Source: Artemia franciscana (Eukaryota > Arthropoda > Branchiopoda > Anostraca > Artemiidae). Taken from it: DNA of 64,000 nucleotides. This document shows positions 1 to 12,442 of the stretch, in pieces (position 1 is the first letter of the stretch; each line of letters opens with the position of its first letter). The notes below the pieces were generated by a model, which was not told where the DNA came from, searched no databases, and was given only the letters and a program-made list of their open reading frames with translations. Location of the stretch: NCBI RefSeq assembly GCF_032884065.1, contig NC_088865.1:45487732-45551731 (forward strand), in the 5' to 3' direction. Position numbers and translations under genes: made by a program.

Positions 1-811
1 GAATATAGCATATGTGAACTCCAAATTGAAAAAACGGGGTTAAGGGAAATATTAAGCAAAAGAACTTGTTCTGAAAAGATATAACAAAGGCTTTTGAAAA
101 GAATTGCTTACCGATTGGGTTTACATAAAGTCAAAAAGTAATGTTGGGAGTGAAAAAAGATGTGTGCTCCAACTTGAAAAAGGGGATTAAGAGGAATATT
201 AAGAAAAGTGCTTGTTCTTAAATGGTACAAGAAAGCATTTTTTAAAGGCATTGCTTGGTGTTCGAGTATATATAAAGTTGAAAAGTAAGGTTGGGAGGGA
301 TAAAAAATAAGTGATTCAACCTGAGAAAACGGGTTTAGGAGGAATATCCAAAAAGTACATATTCTGAAATGATACAAAAATGCGATTTGAAAATTATAGC
401 TTGTTGGAAATGTGAGTTTGGGAGAAAAAAAAAATTATGTGCTCCAACTTGAAAAACGGGTTTAGCTTTTCAAAAAGTATTACTTTTTGTTAGGGCATGA
501 CTGAAAAAAAACCTTTACTCCAACTTGAAAAAACTGGTGTAGGAGGAATTTTAAGAAAAGAACTTATTCTGAAATGATACAATAAAGCCTTTTTAAAATG
601 AGTTGCTTGGTTGAGGTATGCCTAAAGTCAAAATGTAATATTGTGATTGAAAAGACATGTGTACTTCAACTTTAAACTTTAGGATAAATAAAAATTAAAT
701 TAAAAAAAACAAAAACAAAAGAACTTGTTCAGAAATGTTATAATAAGGCCTTTCGAAAATGTCGATTGGTCTTTGGGTTTGCATGAAGTCTAAAAGTAAT
801 GTTGGGAGTGA
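1..811 (-). repeat. ~150-bp satellite, inverted-orientation block
   Basis: About five degenerate monomers of the window's main satellite, read on the minus strand. Recurrent landmarks are GAACTTGTTCTGAAATGATA, TTAGGAGGAATATTAAG and a stretch equivalent to 'GACTTTATGCATACC'. Short ORFs here are shadows of the repeat. Orientation is opposite to the block that starts near 1,000, so the array contains an inversion or two arrays that meet head to head. No gene is seen. Confidence 0.85.
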
Positions 812-1000
812 TAACGCATTCGTTTTCAATCGTGAATGCTGGACGAATTTTGACTACCTCAAGTGCTGCCGCTGCCATATATTCGGCTTCAGTTATAAAT
901 GGAAGAATAATTGAACCTCAAGGTACGTCACATTGAGTTAACGGCTTTCAATTTAGATTCGTTTAGATTCATTTAGCGTGGCATCCTGCTTTTTTCAAGT
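812..1000 (-). mobile_element. Fossil scrap of a Ty1/copia-like LTR retrotransposon (RNase H end)
   Basis: This stretch is not satellite. Read on the minus strand it contains TEAEYMAAAA, the signature of the Ty1/copia RNase H region near the end of pol. No LTR, integrase or other parts are seen around it. It is a short, broken, old fragment lying where the satellite changes orientation. The assignment rests on one motif and short flanks, so it is moderate at best. Confidence 0.45.
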
Positions 1001-3190
1001 TGAAGTACACTTTTTTTTCACTCGTAACATTTTTCCCCCTTATGCAAGCCTCAAAAGTCAGAAATACTTTTCAAAAGACTTTATTATGTCATTTCAGAAT
1101 GAGTTCTTTTCTCAATTTTCCTCCTAAACCTTTTTTTTAAGTTCAAATGCACGTTTCTTTCACTCCCAACCTTACTTTTCGACTTAATGCATACCCCAAA
1201 ACCAAGCAATACTTTTCTGAAGGTTTTATTATATTATATAAGAACAATTTCTTTTCTTAATATTCCTCTTAAACATGTTTTTTTTCAAGATGGAGTAAAC
1301 ATCCTCTTTTCACTTTCAACATTGCTTTTCAACTTTTTACATACCCCAGCACCAGGCTTTACTTTTCAATAGGTTTTAATACATAATTTCAGAACAAGTT
1401 CTATTCTTAACATTTCTCCTAAATCCATTTTTTCAGGTCGGAGTGCACATTTTCTTTATCACTCCCAACCTTAATTTTCGACTTTATACATACCCCAAAA
1501 CCATGCAATACTTTTCAAAAGGCTTTAATGTATCCCTTGAGAAAACGTTGTTTTCTTAATATAAGTCATGAACCCGTTTTTTCAAGTTTGAGTGCACATC
1601 TTTTTTCAATCCCTAAATTACTTTTCGACTTTATGTAAGCCCAACAGCAAGCAATAATTTTCAGATGGCTTTACTCTATCATTTCAGAAGAAATTCTTTT
1701 CTTAATATTCCTCCTAAACCCGTTTTTTTTCAAGTTGGTGTACTCATCTTTTTTCACTCCCAGCATTACATATCGGCTTTATGCATACCCCCAAACCAAG
1801 CAATACTTTTGAAAAGGCTTCTTTATATCATGTCAGAACAAGTTCTTCTCTTATATTCCTCTTAAACATGTTTTTTTTCAAGTTGAGTACACATCCTTTT
1901 GTCACTCCTAACATAGCTTTTTGACTTTCTGCATACCCCAACACCAAGCACTACTTTTCAATACGCTTTATTGTATAATTTCAAAACAAGTTCTATTCTT
2001 AATATTCCTCCTAAACCCGTTTTTTCAGGTCGAAGCACACATTTTTCTAATAGCTCCCAACCTTACTCTTTGACTTAATATGTACCTCAACATCAAGTAA
2101 TACTTTTCCAAAGATTTTAATGCATCCTTTGAGATCAAGTAACTTTCTTAATATTCCTCTTCATCCCGCTTTTTCAATTAGTAGTACACGGCTTTTTTTC
2201 ACTCCCAACATTAAATTGCAACCTTATGTATACCTCAACATCAAGTGCTACTTTTCTAAAGGCTTTATTGTATCATTTTAGAACAAGTTCTTTTCTTAAT
2301 ATTCCTCCTAAACATGTTTTTTTTCGAGTTAGAGTACAAATATTTTGTTCACACCTGACTTTGCTTTTTGACTTTCTGCATACCCCAACAACAAGTTGTT
2401 TTCTTAATAGTCTACTTAAACCCATTTTTGCAAGTTGGAGTACACATTTTTTTACGCTTAACATTAAAATTTGACTTTATGCATGCCCCAAAGCCAATCA
2501 TTACTTTTTAATAGGCTTTTTTGTGTATTCTGAAAATGTACTTTTCTGAATATTCGTAATAAACGGGTTTTTTTCGACTAAGAGTGCAAATCTTTTGTTC
2601 ACACCTGACTTTGCTTTTTGGTTTTCTACACACCCCAACAACAAGTTGTTTTCTTAATATTCCTCCTAAACCTGTTTTCTTCTGGTCGGAGCACAGATTT
2701 TTTGTATAACTCCCAACCTTACTTTTCGACTTTATACAGACCTTAACACCAAGCAATACTTTCCAAAGGCTTTATTGTATCCTTTGAGAACAAGTTATCT
2801 ATTAAATATTCCTCTTGACCCCACTTTTTCAAGTTAGAGTAGTTTTCAGAAAGCTTTGCTATATCATCTCGGAACAAGTTTTCTTTTTAATATACCCCAT
2901 AAACCCATTTGCTCAAGTTGGAGTACACATCTATTTTTAACTCTCAATACTAATTTTGCCTTAATGAGCGCCCCATAACCAAGCAACTTCAAAAGGCCTT
3001 ATTGCATCATCTCATAATAAGTTGTTTTCTTACTACTCCTCCTAAATCCGTTTTTTTCACGTTAGAGTATACATCTTTTTTCACTCCCAACTTTAGTTCT
3101 TGACTTTATGCCTACCCAAAAACCAAGCAACATTTTTCAAAATATTTTATTGTATCATTTCAGATTAAGTTATTTTCTTTATATAAGACA
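1001..3190 (+). repeat. ~150-bp satellite, forward-orientation block
   Basis: About 14 monomers follow one another. The landmark TTCCTCCTAAAC or a variant recurs near 1,111, 1,263, 1,406, 1,701, 1,855, 2,002, 2,153, 2,299, 2,658, 2,805 and 3,034, giving a period near 150 bp. Each unit has the order CACTCCCAACATTACTTTT, GACTTTATGCATACCCCAA, GGCTTTATTGTATCATTTC, GAACAAGTTCTTTTCTTAAT. Monomers differ by many substitutions and small indels, so the array is old. ORFs of 60-80 codons inside it are chance openings. Confidence 0.9.
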
Positions 3191-3194
3191 GTTA

Positions 3195-4130
3195 TTTTCA
3201 TATCACGTTTTTAGAGCACTTGATATTAACCGAGTGACATATAGCGATCGCAAATTCTGTCCGTCGGTCTGTCTGTCTTTCTGTTTTTCCCGTATTTGCT
3301 AGTTTAGGCACTTCCAGATAAGCTAGGACGATGAAATTTGGCAGGGGAATCAGCGATCAGACCAAATTAAATTATAAATATTCTTTTTCCCGATTTGACT
3401 ATCTTGGGGGGGGGTTGGGGGGACGGTTAATTCAGAAAAATTAGAACAAATGAGGGATTTTCAGCTTACGAATTGGTGATCGGATCTTAATGAAATGTCA
3501 TGTTTAGAAGGATGTTTTGTCTCAAAATTCTTGTTTTCAATCCTAACCAGATTCAATTAATTTAGGGGGAGCTGGAGGGGGAAACCTAAAGTCTTGGAAA
3601 ATACTGAGAGTGGAAGGATCAGAATGAAACTTGTCGGAAAAACTAAGCATAAGTCCTAGATACGTGATTGACATAACCAAAATGGATGTGCTCTCTTTGG
3701 GGGAGTTGGGGAAAGGGTTAACTCTGAAATAAAAGGAAAACGAGGTATTTTTAACTTACGAAGGAGTGATCAGATCTTACTAAAATTTCATATTTAGAAG
3801 GACCTCATATCTCTTAAGTTAAATACTGACCAGATCCAGTGTCATTGGAGGGAGTTGGGGGGGGGGCTGGAAATCTTGGAAAAGGCTTAGAGTGGAGGGA
3901 TCGGGATCAAATTTGGAGGGGAAAATAAGCAGAAATCCTTTGTATGTGATTGGCATAATTGGAACGGATCCGCTCTTATTGCGGGAGTTAGGGGGAGGGT
4001 TAATTCTGAAAATTAGAAAAAATGAGGTATTTTTAACTTACGAAGGAGCGATCGGATCGGATTGGCCTTATAAATAAAGCCAGAAAGTAGGGTTGGGGGT
4101 GAAAATATGTTTGCTCCAATTTGAAAATAA
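3195..4130. repeat. ~287-bp tandem repeat, three copies
   Basis: Three successive units share 'GGTTAAnTCnGAAA', 'AACTTACGAAGGAGTGATC' and 'TTTAGAAGGA' landmarks at about 3,426, 3,715 and 3,997, so the period is near 287 bp. The block opens with a CT-rich tract (GTCTGTCTGTCTTTCTG) at 3,263 and includes runs of G. The third unit is cut short and is followed by a few bases resembling the ~150-bp satellite. A 61-codon ORF inside is not credible as a gene. Confidence 0.7.
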
Positions 4131-5547
4131 GAGCTAAGTCGCTCCTTGCTTGCAGTTATAAAAACATGAGTTTTTATTTAATTTCCAAACATTTTTGAAT
4201 TAATGCATGTTTTGATTTTGGTTCACCGCACATGAATGAATAAAGCCAAATTTGCATATGGCTTTTTCATAGTTTTGTTCGGGCCATTTTGATAAAAAAG
4301 GGTGGTGGAGGAGGCCTAGTTCTCCTCCAATTTTCGGTTATTTAAAAATGCTCCTAGATTATTATTTTTGCGAACTTTTTTGTTAGTAGTAAACATGCGT
4401 TCCACAAATTAACTTACGTAACGAGCTTTTATATTTGTGTATTTTTATTACGTATATGAGGGGGTTCGCCCCTTTGTCAAAACCTTGTTCTTGAACGAGC
4501 TTGAATTTTGTCCCAAATCTTTAAGAATGACCCCTGAATCACAAAGGCCGTAGAATAAATAGTTGAAATTACCAAAAGTATTTTAGCGTAGATAGTAAGG
4601 CCTTGTCGAGGAGACAAACCCCCTTATATACGTAGTCTTCATGTTCGTTTTAAGTCTTCTAGTTAAAAAAATAATTTTATTATCTCATTGTTTTTTTAAA
4701 TAATGCTAGAAAATCCTGCGCCCCTCTCATGCAAATTCTCTTCACTCATGAAAAACTCCTCCATGGAAAGTTCCTCCCATTTAAACCCACCCTCCCGACC
4801 CAATTCCAGCCCAACTCGAAAAAGTCCCCCTGAAAACGTCTGTACACCTCATAATAACCATTACTTTATGTAAATAATGGTCAAAGTATTTAACTTGCTG
4901 CCTCTCTCCTGGTGTCTTTGGGGGATAAAGTCCTCCCCAAAGAAATAGCTATTAGGTTTTTGACTAATTTCAACAGAATGGCTATCACAAAATTTAGATG
5001 CCGTAACTTATGGGTAAAATATGCGTGGGATGGGTTCTAGGTGCCCTCCAATTTTTCGATCACTTATAAAGTACACTAGAACTTTTAATTTCCGTTAGAA
5101 TACACCCTCTCGCGACATTCTAGGACCAATAGGTCGATACAATCACCCATGGGAAAAAAAAACAACAAACAAATAAACACGCATCTGTGATTTGTCTTCT
5201 GGCAAAAAATAAAAAATTACCATATTTCTTTAGATTAGGAGCTTACAACTTCTACAGTAGAGTTCCCTGATACGCTGAATCTAATGCTGTGATTTTCGTT
5301 AATATTCTATGGAAAATACGGGGCGTTTCACCTTATTTTCTAAAATAAGTCAAATTTTCTTAGGCTCATAACTTTTGATGGGTAAGACTAAACTTGATGA
5401 AGCTCATTTATTTAAAATCACATTAAAATGCATTTCTTTTGATGTAACTATTAGTGTCAAAATTATGTGTTTTAGAGTTTTGATTACTATTGAGCCGGGT
5501 CGCTCCTTACTACAGTTCGTTATCATGAACTGTTTGATTCTTCTTCA
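4131..5547 (-). mobile_element. Family A element, minus-strand copy
   Basis: Noncoding dispersed element in reverse orientation, inserted in the satellite. Its hairpin end lies at about 5,515-5,540 (CAGTTCGTTATCATGAACTG) next to GCCGGGTCGCTCCTTACTAC. The other end at 4,131 carries TCGCTCCTTGCTTGCAGTT, the inverted counterpart of the subterminal repeat. The body keeps the family's pyrimidine/purine tracts and CCCCTCGTCAATACC-like palindromes. Satellite resumes at once on the right. No protein is encoded. Confidence 0.75.
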
Positions 5548-7860
5548 CCCTGCTTTTTCAAGTTGGAGTACACATCTTTTTTCAATCCCAACATTACTTT
5601 TTGACTATATCTAAGCCCAAACAGCAAGCAATAATTTTCAGAAGGCTTTGCTATATGATTTCAGAACAAGTTCTTTTCTTAATACTCCTCCTAAACCCAT
5701 TTATTCAAGTTGGAATATCCTTTTTTTTCACGTTGGAATATACATCTTTTTCACTCCCAACATTAATTTTTGACTTTATGCATACCCCAACACCAAGCAA
5801 CACTTTTCAAAAGTCTTTTATCATTTCAGAACAAGTTCTTTTCTTAATATAAGACCGTTTTTTTCCTAACCCGTTTTTTCATCTTTTTTCACTCCCAATG
5901 CTACTTTTAAATTAAGGCATACCACAGCATCAAGCAATATTGTCAATGGGCTTGATTTGTATCATTTCAGAATAAGTATTTTTTTAACATTCCTCTTAAA
6001 CCCCTTTTTTCCATTTGGACTAAAACATCTTTTTTTCACTCGCAATATTAAATTATGACCTGCCTCAACACCATGCAAAACTTTTTAAAAGGCTTTATTA
6101 TATCATTTCAGTGCAAGTTTTTTCTTTATAGTCCTCCTATACATTTGTTTTCAATTTGGAGTGCACATCCTTTTTTCACTCCCAATATTAAATGACGATC
6201 TTATGCATACCTCAACACCATGCATTACCTTTCAAAAGGGTTTATTGTATCATCTGAAAACAAGTTCTATTCCAAATATTCCTCCTAAACTCGTTTTTCC
6301 AAGTTGGAGTACACATCTTTTTTCACTCCTAATATTACACTTCGACTTTATACATTCCCCAAAGCCAAACAATACTTTTCAATTGTGTTTCATATGTCAT
6401 TTCAGAACAAGTTCTTTTCCTAACATCCCTCCTAATTTTTTTTTTTCAAATTTGAGTATAAATTCTTTATATACATCCGGCATTTATTTTTTTATTTTCT
6501 GCATACTCAAACACTAATTACAACTTTTCAATAGTTTTTAATATATAATTTCAGAACAATTTCTCTTCTTAATATTCCTCCTAAATCCGTTTTTTCAGGT
6601 CTGAGTACATATTTAGTTTTATCACCCTCAGCCTTACTTTTTGACTTTATACACACCCAAAAACCAAGCAATACTTTTCCAAGAGCTTTATTGTATCCTT
6701 TCAGAGCATTACATTACAACATTATGCATACCTCAATACCATGCAACACTTTCCAAAAAGGTTTATTTGTATCATTTTGGAACAATTACTTTTCTTAAAA
6801 TTCCTCCTAAGCCCGTTTTTGCAAGGTGGAGTACACATCTTTTTCACTCCCAACATTACTTTTCAACTTTATGCATACATCATATATCTTTATGCATTCA
6901 TCAATACCATGCACTACTTTTCAAAAGGCTTTGTTATATCATTTCAGAAAAAGTTATTGTCTTAATACTCCTCCTAAACGTGTTTTTTTTTCGATTTGGA
7001 GTGCACATCCTTTTTGCACACAAATTACAACCTCATGCATACCCAAACACCATGAATTACTTTTCAAACAGGGTTGTTGTATCCTCTCAGAACCGGTTCT
7101 ACTCTTATTATTCATCCCCAACCCGTTTTTGTAAGTTAGAGCACACATCTTTTTTTGCTCCTATCAATACACTTCGACTTTATACATGCCCTAAAGCTAA
7201 GCAATACTTTTCAATGTTTTTTTTTTTTTTAATTTATTTCAGAACAAGTTTGTTTCTTAATGTTCCACCTAAACATTTTTTTTTTCAATTTGGAGTGCAC
7301 ATCCTTTTTTCTCCCATAATTAAATTATGACCGTATGCATACCCAACACCATGCAATACTTTTCAAAAGGGTTTATTGTATCATCCCAGAAAAAGTTCTA
7401 TTCCTAATATTCCTCCTAAGCTCATTTTTCAAGTTGAAGTACACATCTTTTCACTCCTAAAGTTATTTTTCGACTTCATGCATAACAACACTAAACAATA
7501 CTTTTCTAATGGCTTTATTGTGTCATTCCACTTTTTTTATTCCCAACATTACTTTTCGACTTTCTGCATACTCTGACACCAAGCAATATTTTTCATTTCA
7601 ACACTTTCTCTTCTTAATTTTCCTCCTAAGCCCATTTAAAAAGTTGGAGCACACATCTGTTTTCACTTGTAAAATTATTTTTCGACTTTTTCCATAACAA
7701 AACCTACCAATACTTTTCAAATGGCTTTATTGTGTCATTCCAAATCATTTCTTTTCTTAATATTCCTTCTAAACCTGTTGTTGAAGTTGTAACACACAAT
7801 TTTCTAACTCCCAACATTACAATTCAATTTTATACCTACCTCAACACCAAGCAGAAGAGA
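5548..7860 (+). repeat. ~150-bp satellite, forward block continuing into the palindrome arm
   Basis: Same satellite as at 1,001-3,190, with about 15 degenerate monomers. From 7,101 onward the monomers lie inside the left arm of the large inverted duplication and have a mirror copy at 21,905-22,664. Longer ORFs here (up to 229 codons at 6,641-7,330) run through several monomers and repeat the same peptide with variation (for example 'FLNIPPKxVF'). They are satellite readthrough, not genes. Confidence 0.85.
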
Positions 7861-8405
7861 GAAAGGTGAAGAGAAAGGTTTATTTAAAACAACTATCTTA
7901 GTTCAAATGGCTAACTTGATGTTCAAATACAAAACCATTATTATGCATATAACGACATAAAAAAGGGACAAAATACTTGTGGTAGCTGTTTGTCAGAGCA
8001 CGCTCAGGCAAGAATTTTAGCTAAGTTCTCGTACGGCTGACCGTCATTGCTTCTGGGGGTAAAATGTCACGGTGAGTAGAGTTAGACAGCAGTATTTTGT
8101 CAAACCTCAGGATAAGCTCATTCAAGCGTAGTTCCAAACTTTGAAGTTCAATGGTTGCTAGGGCATCGTGGTAGGAAATGTCTATTACTCAGGATGATCC
8201 TGGTTGTCTTCTTTTGGACTAACTCCAGTTCCTACATTAGATAGGCGGCTTTTAATACTGACGGGCCCCAAACAGGACAGGCGCATTTAAGTATGGGGTA
8301 AACGTATCACGGGAATTTCCGAAGAAGACTGTTGGCGTTTCACCCGAAGCGATGAATTTTGTAAGGTTTTGCAGAGATGCGTTAGCTTTACAGATCACAC
8401 TATTA
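7861..8405 (-). mobile_element. LINE 3' end, left-arm copy
   Basis: Mirror of the plus-strand copy at 21,355-21,900. On the minus strand it encodes the C-terminal part of a non-LTR retrotransposon reverse transcriptase, truncated at the 5' side and broken by a frameshift. The element ends in AAATAAACCTTTCTCTTCACC, a 3' UTR-like tail. It is inserted in satellite, since monomers lie on both sides. Confidence 0.65.
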
Positions 8406-8800
8406 ATATAGGTAGTAAGCAATATTTTTCATGAGGCTCTATTATATTATTTCAGGACAATTTTTTTGTCAGTATTCTTCTTAACCCCGTTTTATTTCAA
8501 GCTGGAGCACACATCTTTTTCACTCCCAACAATACTTTTCGACTAAATGCATATCCCAACGCCAAGCTATACTGTTCTTAAGGCTTTATTGTATCATTTC
8601 AGATCAAGTTGTTTTCTTAATATCCTCGTAAACTGTTTTTTTCTCAAGTTGGAGTTAACGTCTTTTCTTATTCCTTACGTTATATTTTGACTTTCTGCAT
8701 ACTCCAATACCAAGCAATACTTTTTAAATGGCTTTATTGTATCATTTCAGAATAACTTCTTTTCTGAATATTCCTCCTAAACAAATCTTTAAGTTGGAGT
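8406..8800 (+). repeat. ~150-bp satellite remnant beyond the LINE insertion, left arm
   Basis: Two to three monomers (TTTCAGATCAAGTTGTTTTC, CACTCCCAACAATACTTTT) continue the array on the far side of the LINE fragment. The mirror copy is at about 20,965-21,355. Beyond 8,800 the satellite ends and single-copy-looking AT-rich DNA begins. Confidence 0.75.
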
Positions 8801-9340
8801 TATTGGTTAAATATAGAGTTAACACGGGGTTAAAGCAATTTTCTCTTGCTACTCTTTTCTTTTCTGTGGTTAATTTAAAAACTTGCTCCACAAAGTAGGT
8901 CTTTCAGAGAAACCCAAAGGGCACCATTAAGCCATTAATGAGCAGAAATATATATATTAAATTTTCAAGCGTAAAACTGTCTCAATCACCATCAATAAAT
9001 AAATTGAACTCCAAACGGGCCAGAAGTTCAAAAAAATATCCGAGTATAAGTCAAAACAAGCAGAAATTAACACAAGCAGAGCTGACGACCCCTGTTCCAT
9101 TTTAAGATCCGAATATAATTTGCATTTTCTGAAAAAAAACAATTGAATGTACATTAATAGTTTGACATGCCTATTCTGATATTTTACTCCTTCAAGTTTA
9201 ATAGTTTTTTTGGTTTCTTGAAGTTAAAAAAATTGAAAATATTTGAAATGTATTTTGTATTCAGTAAAGTGAAAATTATGTTCCGGTCTGAAGAATTAAT
9301 GGAGGTGGTCAGCCCTAATCAAGTCAATTTCTGCTTTTTT
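8801..9340. other. Unannotated AT-rich segment, left arm
   Basis: No gene is supported. The 65-codon minus-strand ORF (8,957-9,154) has no recognisable motif and starts at a non-ATG or weak context. The mirror copy is 20,420-20,960. Confidence 0.5.
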
Positions 9341-9344
9341 TAGA

Positions 9345-9705
9345 TATTTTCTGGAGTAGTAGCAGTGTTTTGTTAGCAGTAGTAGTAACAGTTTTAGCAG
9401 CAGTATTTATAGCAATAGTAACAGATATATGGTGCCTTTTCTTTCAGTAGATCCTCCTCCTCATGATCCCTGGAAGTTTCATCTTATATTGTAAGCCGTT
9501 TCAAAATATTTCTGATATGCCTGTATCAGCAACCTGCATACATATTGCTTGTATTGAGTTATTTCAGTTTTTCCTTAAGCGCTTCCTTTGGTCTGTTCCA
9601 ATATCTTCAGCCATGGTAGTAATCACTACAGGAGTTCTAGTAGTAGTAATATTGCTAGTACTAATGGAAGTAGTTGCAGAAATGCTTTTGCTTATGTAGG
9701 CTGAC
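9345..9705. repeat. Trinucleotide-rich dispersed repeat (family T), left arm
   Basis: Blocks of AGTAGTAGTAA-like triplets flank a core with CCTGGAAGTTTCA and TTGTAAGCC. The same core with triplet blocks occurs at 24,500-25,480 and, inverted, at 26,340-26,740. ORFs here are rich in Val/Leu/Ile because of the triplets and are not genes. The mirror copy is 20,055-20,415. Confidence 0.6.
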
Positions 9706-9793
9706 GTAGTTATCCGTTTTTAAATTTTTAACTTATCCTTTACTTATACTTTTAGCCTGAATGTATAAAAAAATATTTACCTAACTGTTCAAG

Positions 9794-10012
9794 GAAGGGA
9801 GGAGTGTATTCGATTACCAATTAGCAGACCTCTTTATTTTAGACTGAAATTAACAACTCTGAAAAATGCATTTCCAGATGCAATTGGATTGAGATACAAA
9901 CAACAAGATTATTCCTTCAATGACGTTTATACGCTCATTGAACCAGCGGGTGATGAATTTTCTCTACCACAGGATTTGAGCTCATATACATTCTACTGTA
10001 TTTATGCCAAGG
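9794..10012 (+). CDS. Exon-like segment resembling the TDP-43 N-terminal domain (left arm)
   Basis: An open segment of 73 codons lies between a possible acceptor (TGTTCAAG before 9,794) and a good donor (GGTAAGAA at 10,012/10,013). It encodes ...CIRLPI, then TLKNAFPDAIGLRYK, then YTFYCIYAKG. In animal TDP-43 (TARDBP/TBPH) the N-terminal domain reads EPIE(I/L)P, then LLST(V/L)xAQFPGxCGL(R/K)YRN, then Y(F/V)xxFPK, in the same order and with nearly the same spacing. The fold mediates TDP-43 self-association. No RRM exon is seen within several kb, so this is an isolated exon, a captured fragment or a diverged paralogue. The mirror copy differs by one replacement and one silent change. Homology is inferred by eye. 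Confidence 0.5.
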
Positions 10013-12140
10013 GTAAGAACAACCTTTTAAAGTTTCTAGTTTTCGTGAGGAATTTGTCGAATTTTATTTAGTAGTAGTAATAACGCTACTTATGTAGTGG
10101 GGGGGAATACTTTATGAAGCTGCCATTTTGGATTTAAATTTTTGCTGCAGCTTGGTGATTGTTGTACCGAAGAAATGTCAAGGTATCTGAAAACAGTTAT
10201 GTCAGTTGCTAATGTGTTAGTCGCAAAAACTAATAATACAACTTAAATAGAGGCATGGTACTTCTGAGAATTCAGGGACAAAACCTTTGCAAGTTCCAAT
10301 GGATGTGGATTCCTGTTCATAATTTTTCTTACACTCTAATCAAGAATAATAATGTAAATCTATAATAGATTGACATTTATTTTTGTGTGGATATATTTCA
10401 GGTTGTTTCACCTATTCACTGGCAGATAATATCGTATCTTCTATTTTGTTTATTGGGTTTCAATATGCCCCAAAATTATAAAGCTATTACCTTCAATATA
10501 TACCTAAAGATCTCAGGTAAAGTAACCCATATTCATAATAGTATAGTATTATAGTATCTAAGAAGTGATTTTGTAAAAAAAAATCAAATTTCTCGACAAT
10601 ATTTACATAACAAGATTTTATTATTTTTTTATTTCAAATATAGAAAATTCTTCAAATTAAAAAAAATCTATTTATTTCAAGCAACTATCTTAAGAAATCT
10701 GCTGGATTTTCGAAAGAGGGGAAAACAACCCAGGCAAGACAAGTATTCCTACTGGAGATTTTACAATCAAATTCTGCACGTCTGATACTGTAACGATCTT
10801 GAGCTTCCATCGACAAAAAGGTTAACAAGTGCTGATTCTATTTTCGAAAGGTTGTTTTAAACAGCTCATTTGAACATAAACAAAAAGATTTAGTTTCCTT
10901 TTTAAAGAGTAAATAAGGTTTTGTGACTGGGAAGTGTGTGTCTTATGCTTTTTTGTCACCAAACTACTGTTTTGTTCCAAAAAGGATCAATTTGTGTCAA
11001 TTGAAAACTTAAAGATAAAGAATCAATTTAAATGTTAAAAAACCCGCAAACTGTGCTTTCCAGTTGTTGAGGAAATAATAGGCTACTCCATGATGGTGCA
11101 TTTATTAGTAGTATAGTAAATGTATGTTCTGGACAACTCGTCGAATTAATTAAATTTATCCCCTTTTTAATCGCATTTGCTCTATTTTAAACAAAAATTT
11201 CAAGCATTTTTACAATTTTCCATTCCAACCTTCAAAACGAAAAGAGGTGCTGGTAAAACAAATTTAATCTCAGTTTTGTTCTTTTTCTTAATGTAAACAC
11301 GGGCTCTTAACCCCAATTAGATCATCCCATCAATTTTTCCCATTTTCAAATGAAGTCACACCATTTTAAATTAAAGTTTATTGTATTTTTACAATTTTGG
11401 TCAAGTTTTAAAATTCAAGTTATAGTTCAAGTTCAAGATGATCAAAATTTTAAATTTGGATCAAAAAAATTTTAAATCACAGATTTCAAGTGCTAGAATT
11501 TATAATGCAGTGAAGAATAAAGTAAAAAGTTATTTTGATGATGAAATAGAAATCAATAAAAAGGAAAGTAATAAATAAAATTTTGATCGAGATTGACAAT
11601 TCATACGAGATATAAATGGTAAAGAGAGTGTTAAAAAAGAATGGAATATTGACATCTCGAATTTATTTATAAATAAGAAAAAATATGAGAAGTTCCAGAT
11701 ATCCCAGAGTAAATGTTTAAAAAAGAAGAAGACGATAATAATCCAAGTATTCAATGAATGAGATAAAATTTCCTTACAGTTAATATTTCAATGATTTCAA
11801 ATGGAACTGATTTCATACGTCTTTTTCAATTTACTGTTAGACGTTTAAAAAATAAACTAAAGGATAAAGATAGTTACAGAGACCAACTTACAACAGGTTT
11901 AATATTTTATTATCAGAAAGATAATGAAAAACTCAACCTTTTTATTATCATAGCTACTCCTGGATTTTTAATAAAAATAGTCATATCAAACAAAGCCATT
12001 TAAATAGTAACTAGAGGAATATACAAACATTAGTCATAAAGAATACATCCAGATAAGGCGTACAGTTTGAAAGAGTTAATGAAACTGATTATCGAATGAC
12101 AAGATTACCAAATTATTTGGGAGGTGCGTATGAAGAATTT
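10013..12140. other. AT-rich region without a supported gene, left arm
   Basis: I see no recognisable coding exon. A 70-codon plus ORF at 11,791-12,003 and a 74-codon minus ORF at 11,530-11,754 are compositionally AT-driven. A possible intron acceptor at about 10,402 (ATATTTCAG) would extend the preceding exon only by a short reading ending near 10,482. The mirror copy is 17,620-19,747. Confidence 0.5.
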
Positions 12141-12147
12141 AAAACGA

Positions 12148-12290
12148 ACAAAAATTACTCCGTGTATGGAAGGGGCTATTGCTTCCTCAACGTCCCGCTC
12201 TTTACGCAAAAGTTTGACTCTTTCTTTCAATTCTACTTTATAAAACAGTAAATAACTTTAGCGTAAAGAGCGGGACGTTGAGGAAGGAAT
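12148..12290. repeat. Family B foldback element, left arm
   Basis: An inverted repeat around a short loop: AACGTCCCGCTCTTTACGC (about 12,199) pairs with GCGTAAAGAGCGGGACGTT (about 12,260). It belongs to the window-wide foldback family linked to family A, but carries a private variant (GGGACGTTGAGGAAG). One end is truncated. The mirror is at 17,468-17,612 and a third near-identical piece abuts the right edge of the palindrome at 22,680. Confidence 0.8.
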
Positions 12291-12442
12291 ATAAAATTTT
12301 CAATTTTGCTCATATTAAAAGTGTTTAGTGTTTAGTTTGCTTACGATCTTTACCCTAAGTTCCCGAGGAGCCTCAACCTAGTCAATAGAAGCAATAATTC
12401 TTTACTCCACCTTTGAAATTATTTTTGAATAAGAAAATGGTG

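Noticed and set aside
6641-7330. A 229-codon ORF, the longest frame in the window
   Set aside because: It runs through several monomers of the ~150-bp satellite and its peptide repeats with the monomer period. Other frames of the same array are equally open by chance.
8957-9154. A 65-codon hydrophobic ORF, present in mirror copy
   Set aside because: AT-driven frame without motif; the mirror exists only because the whole arm is duplicated.
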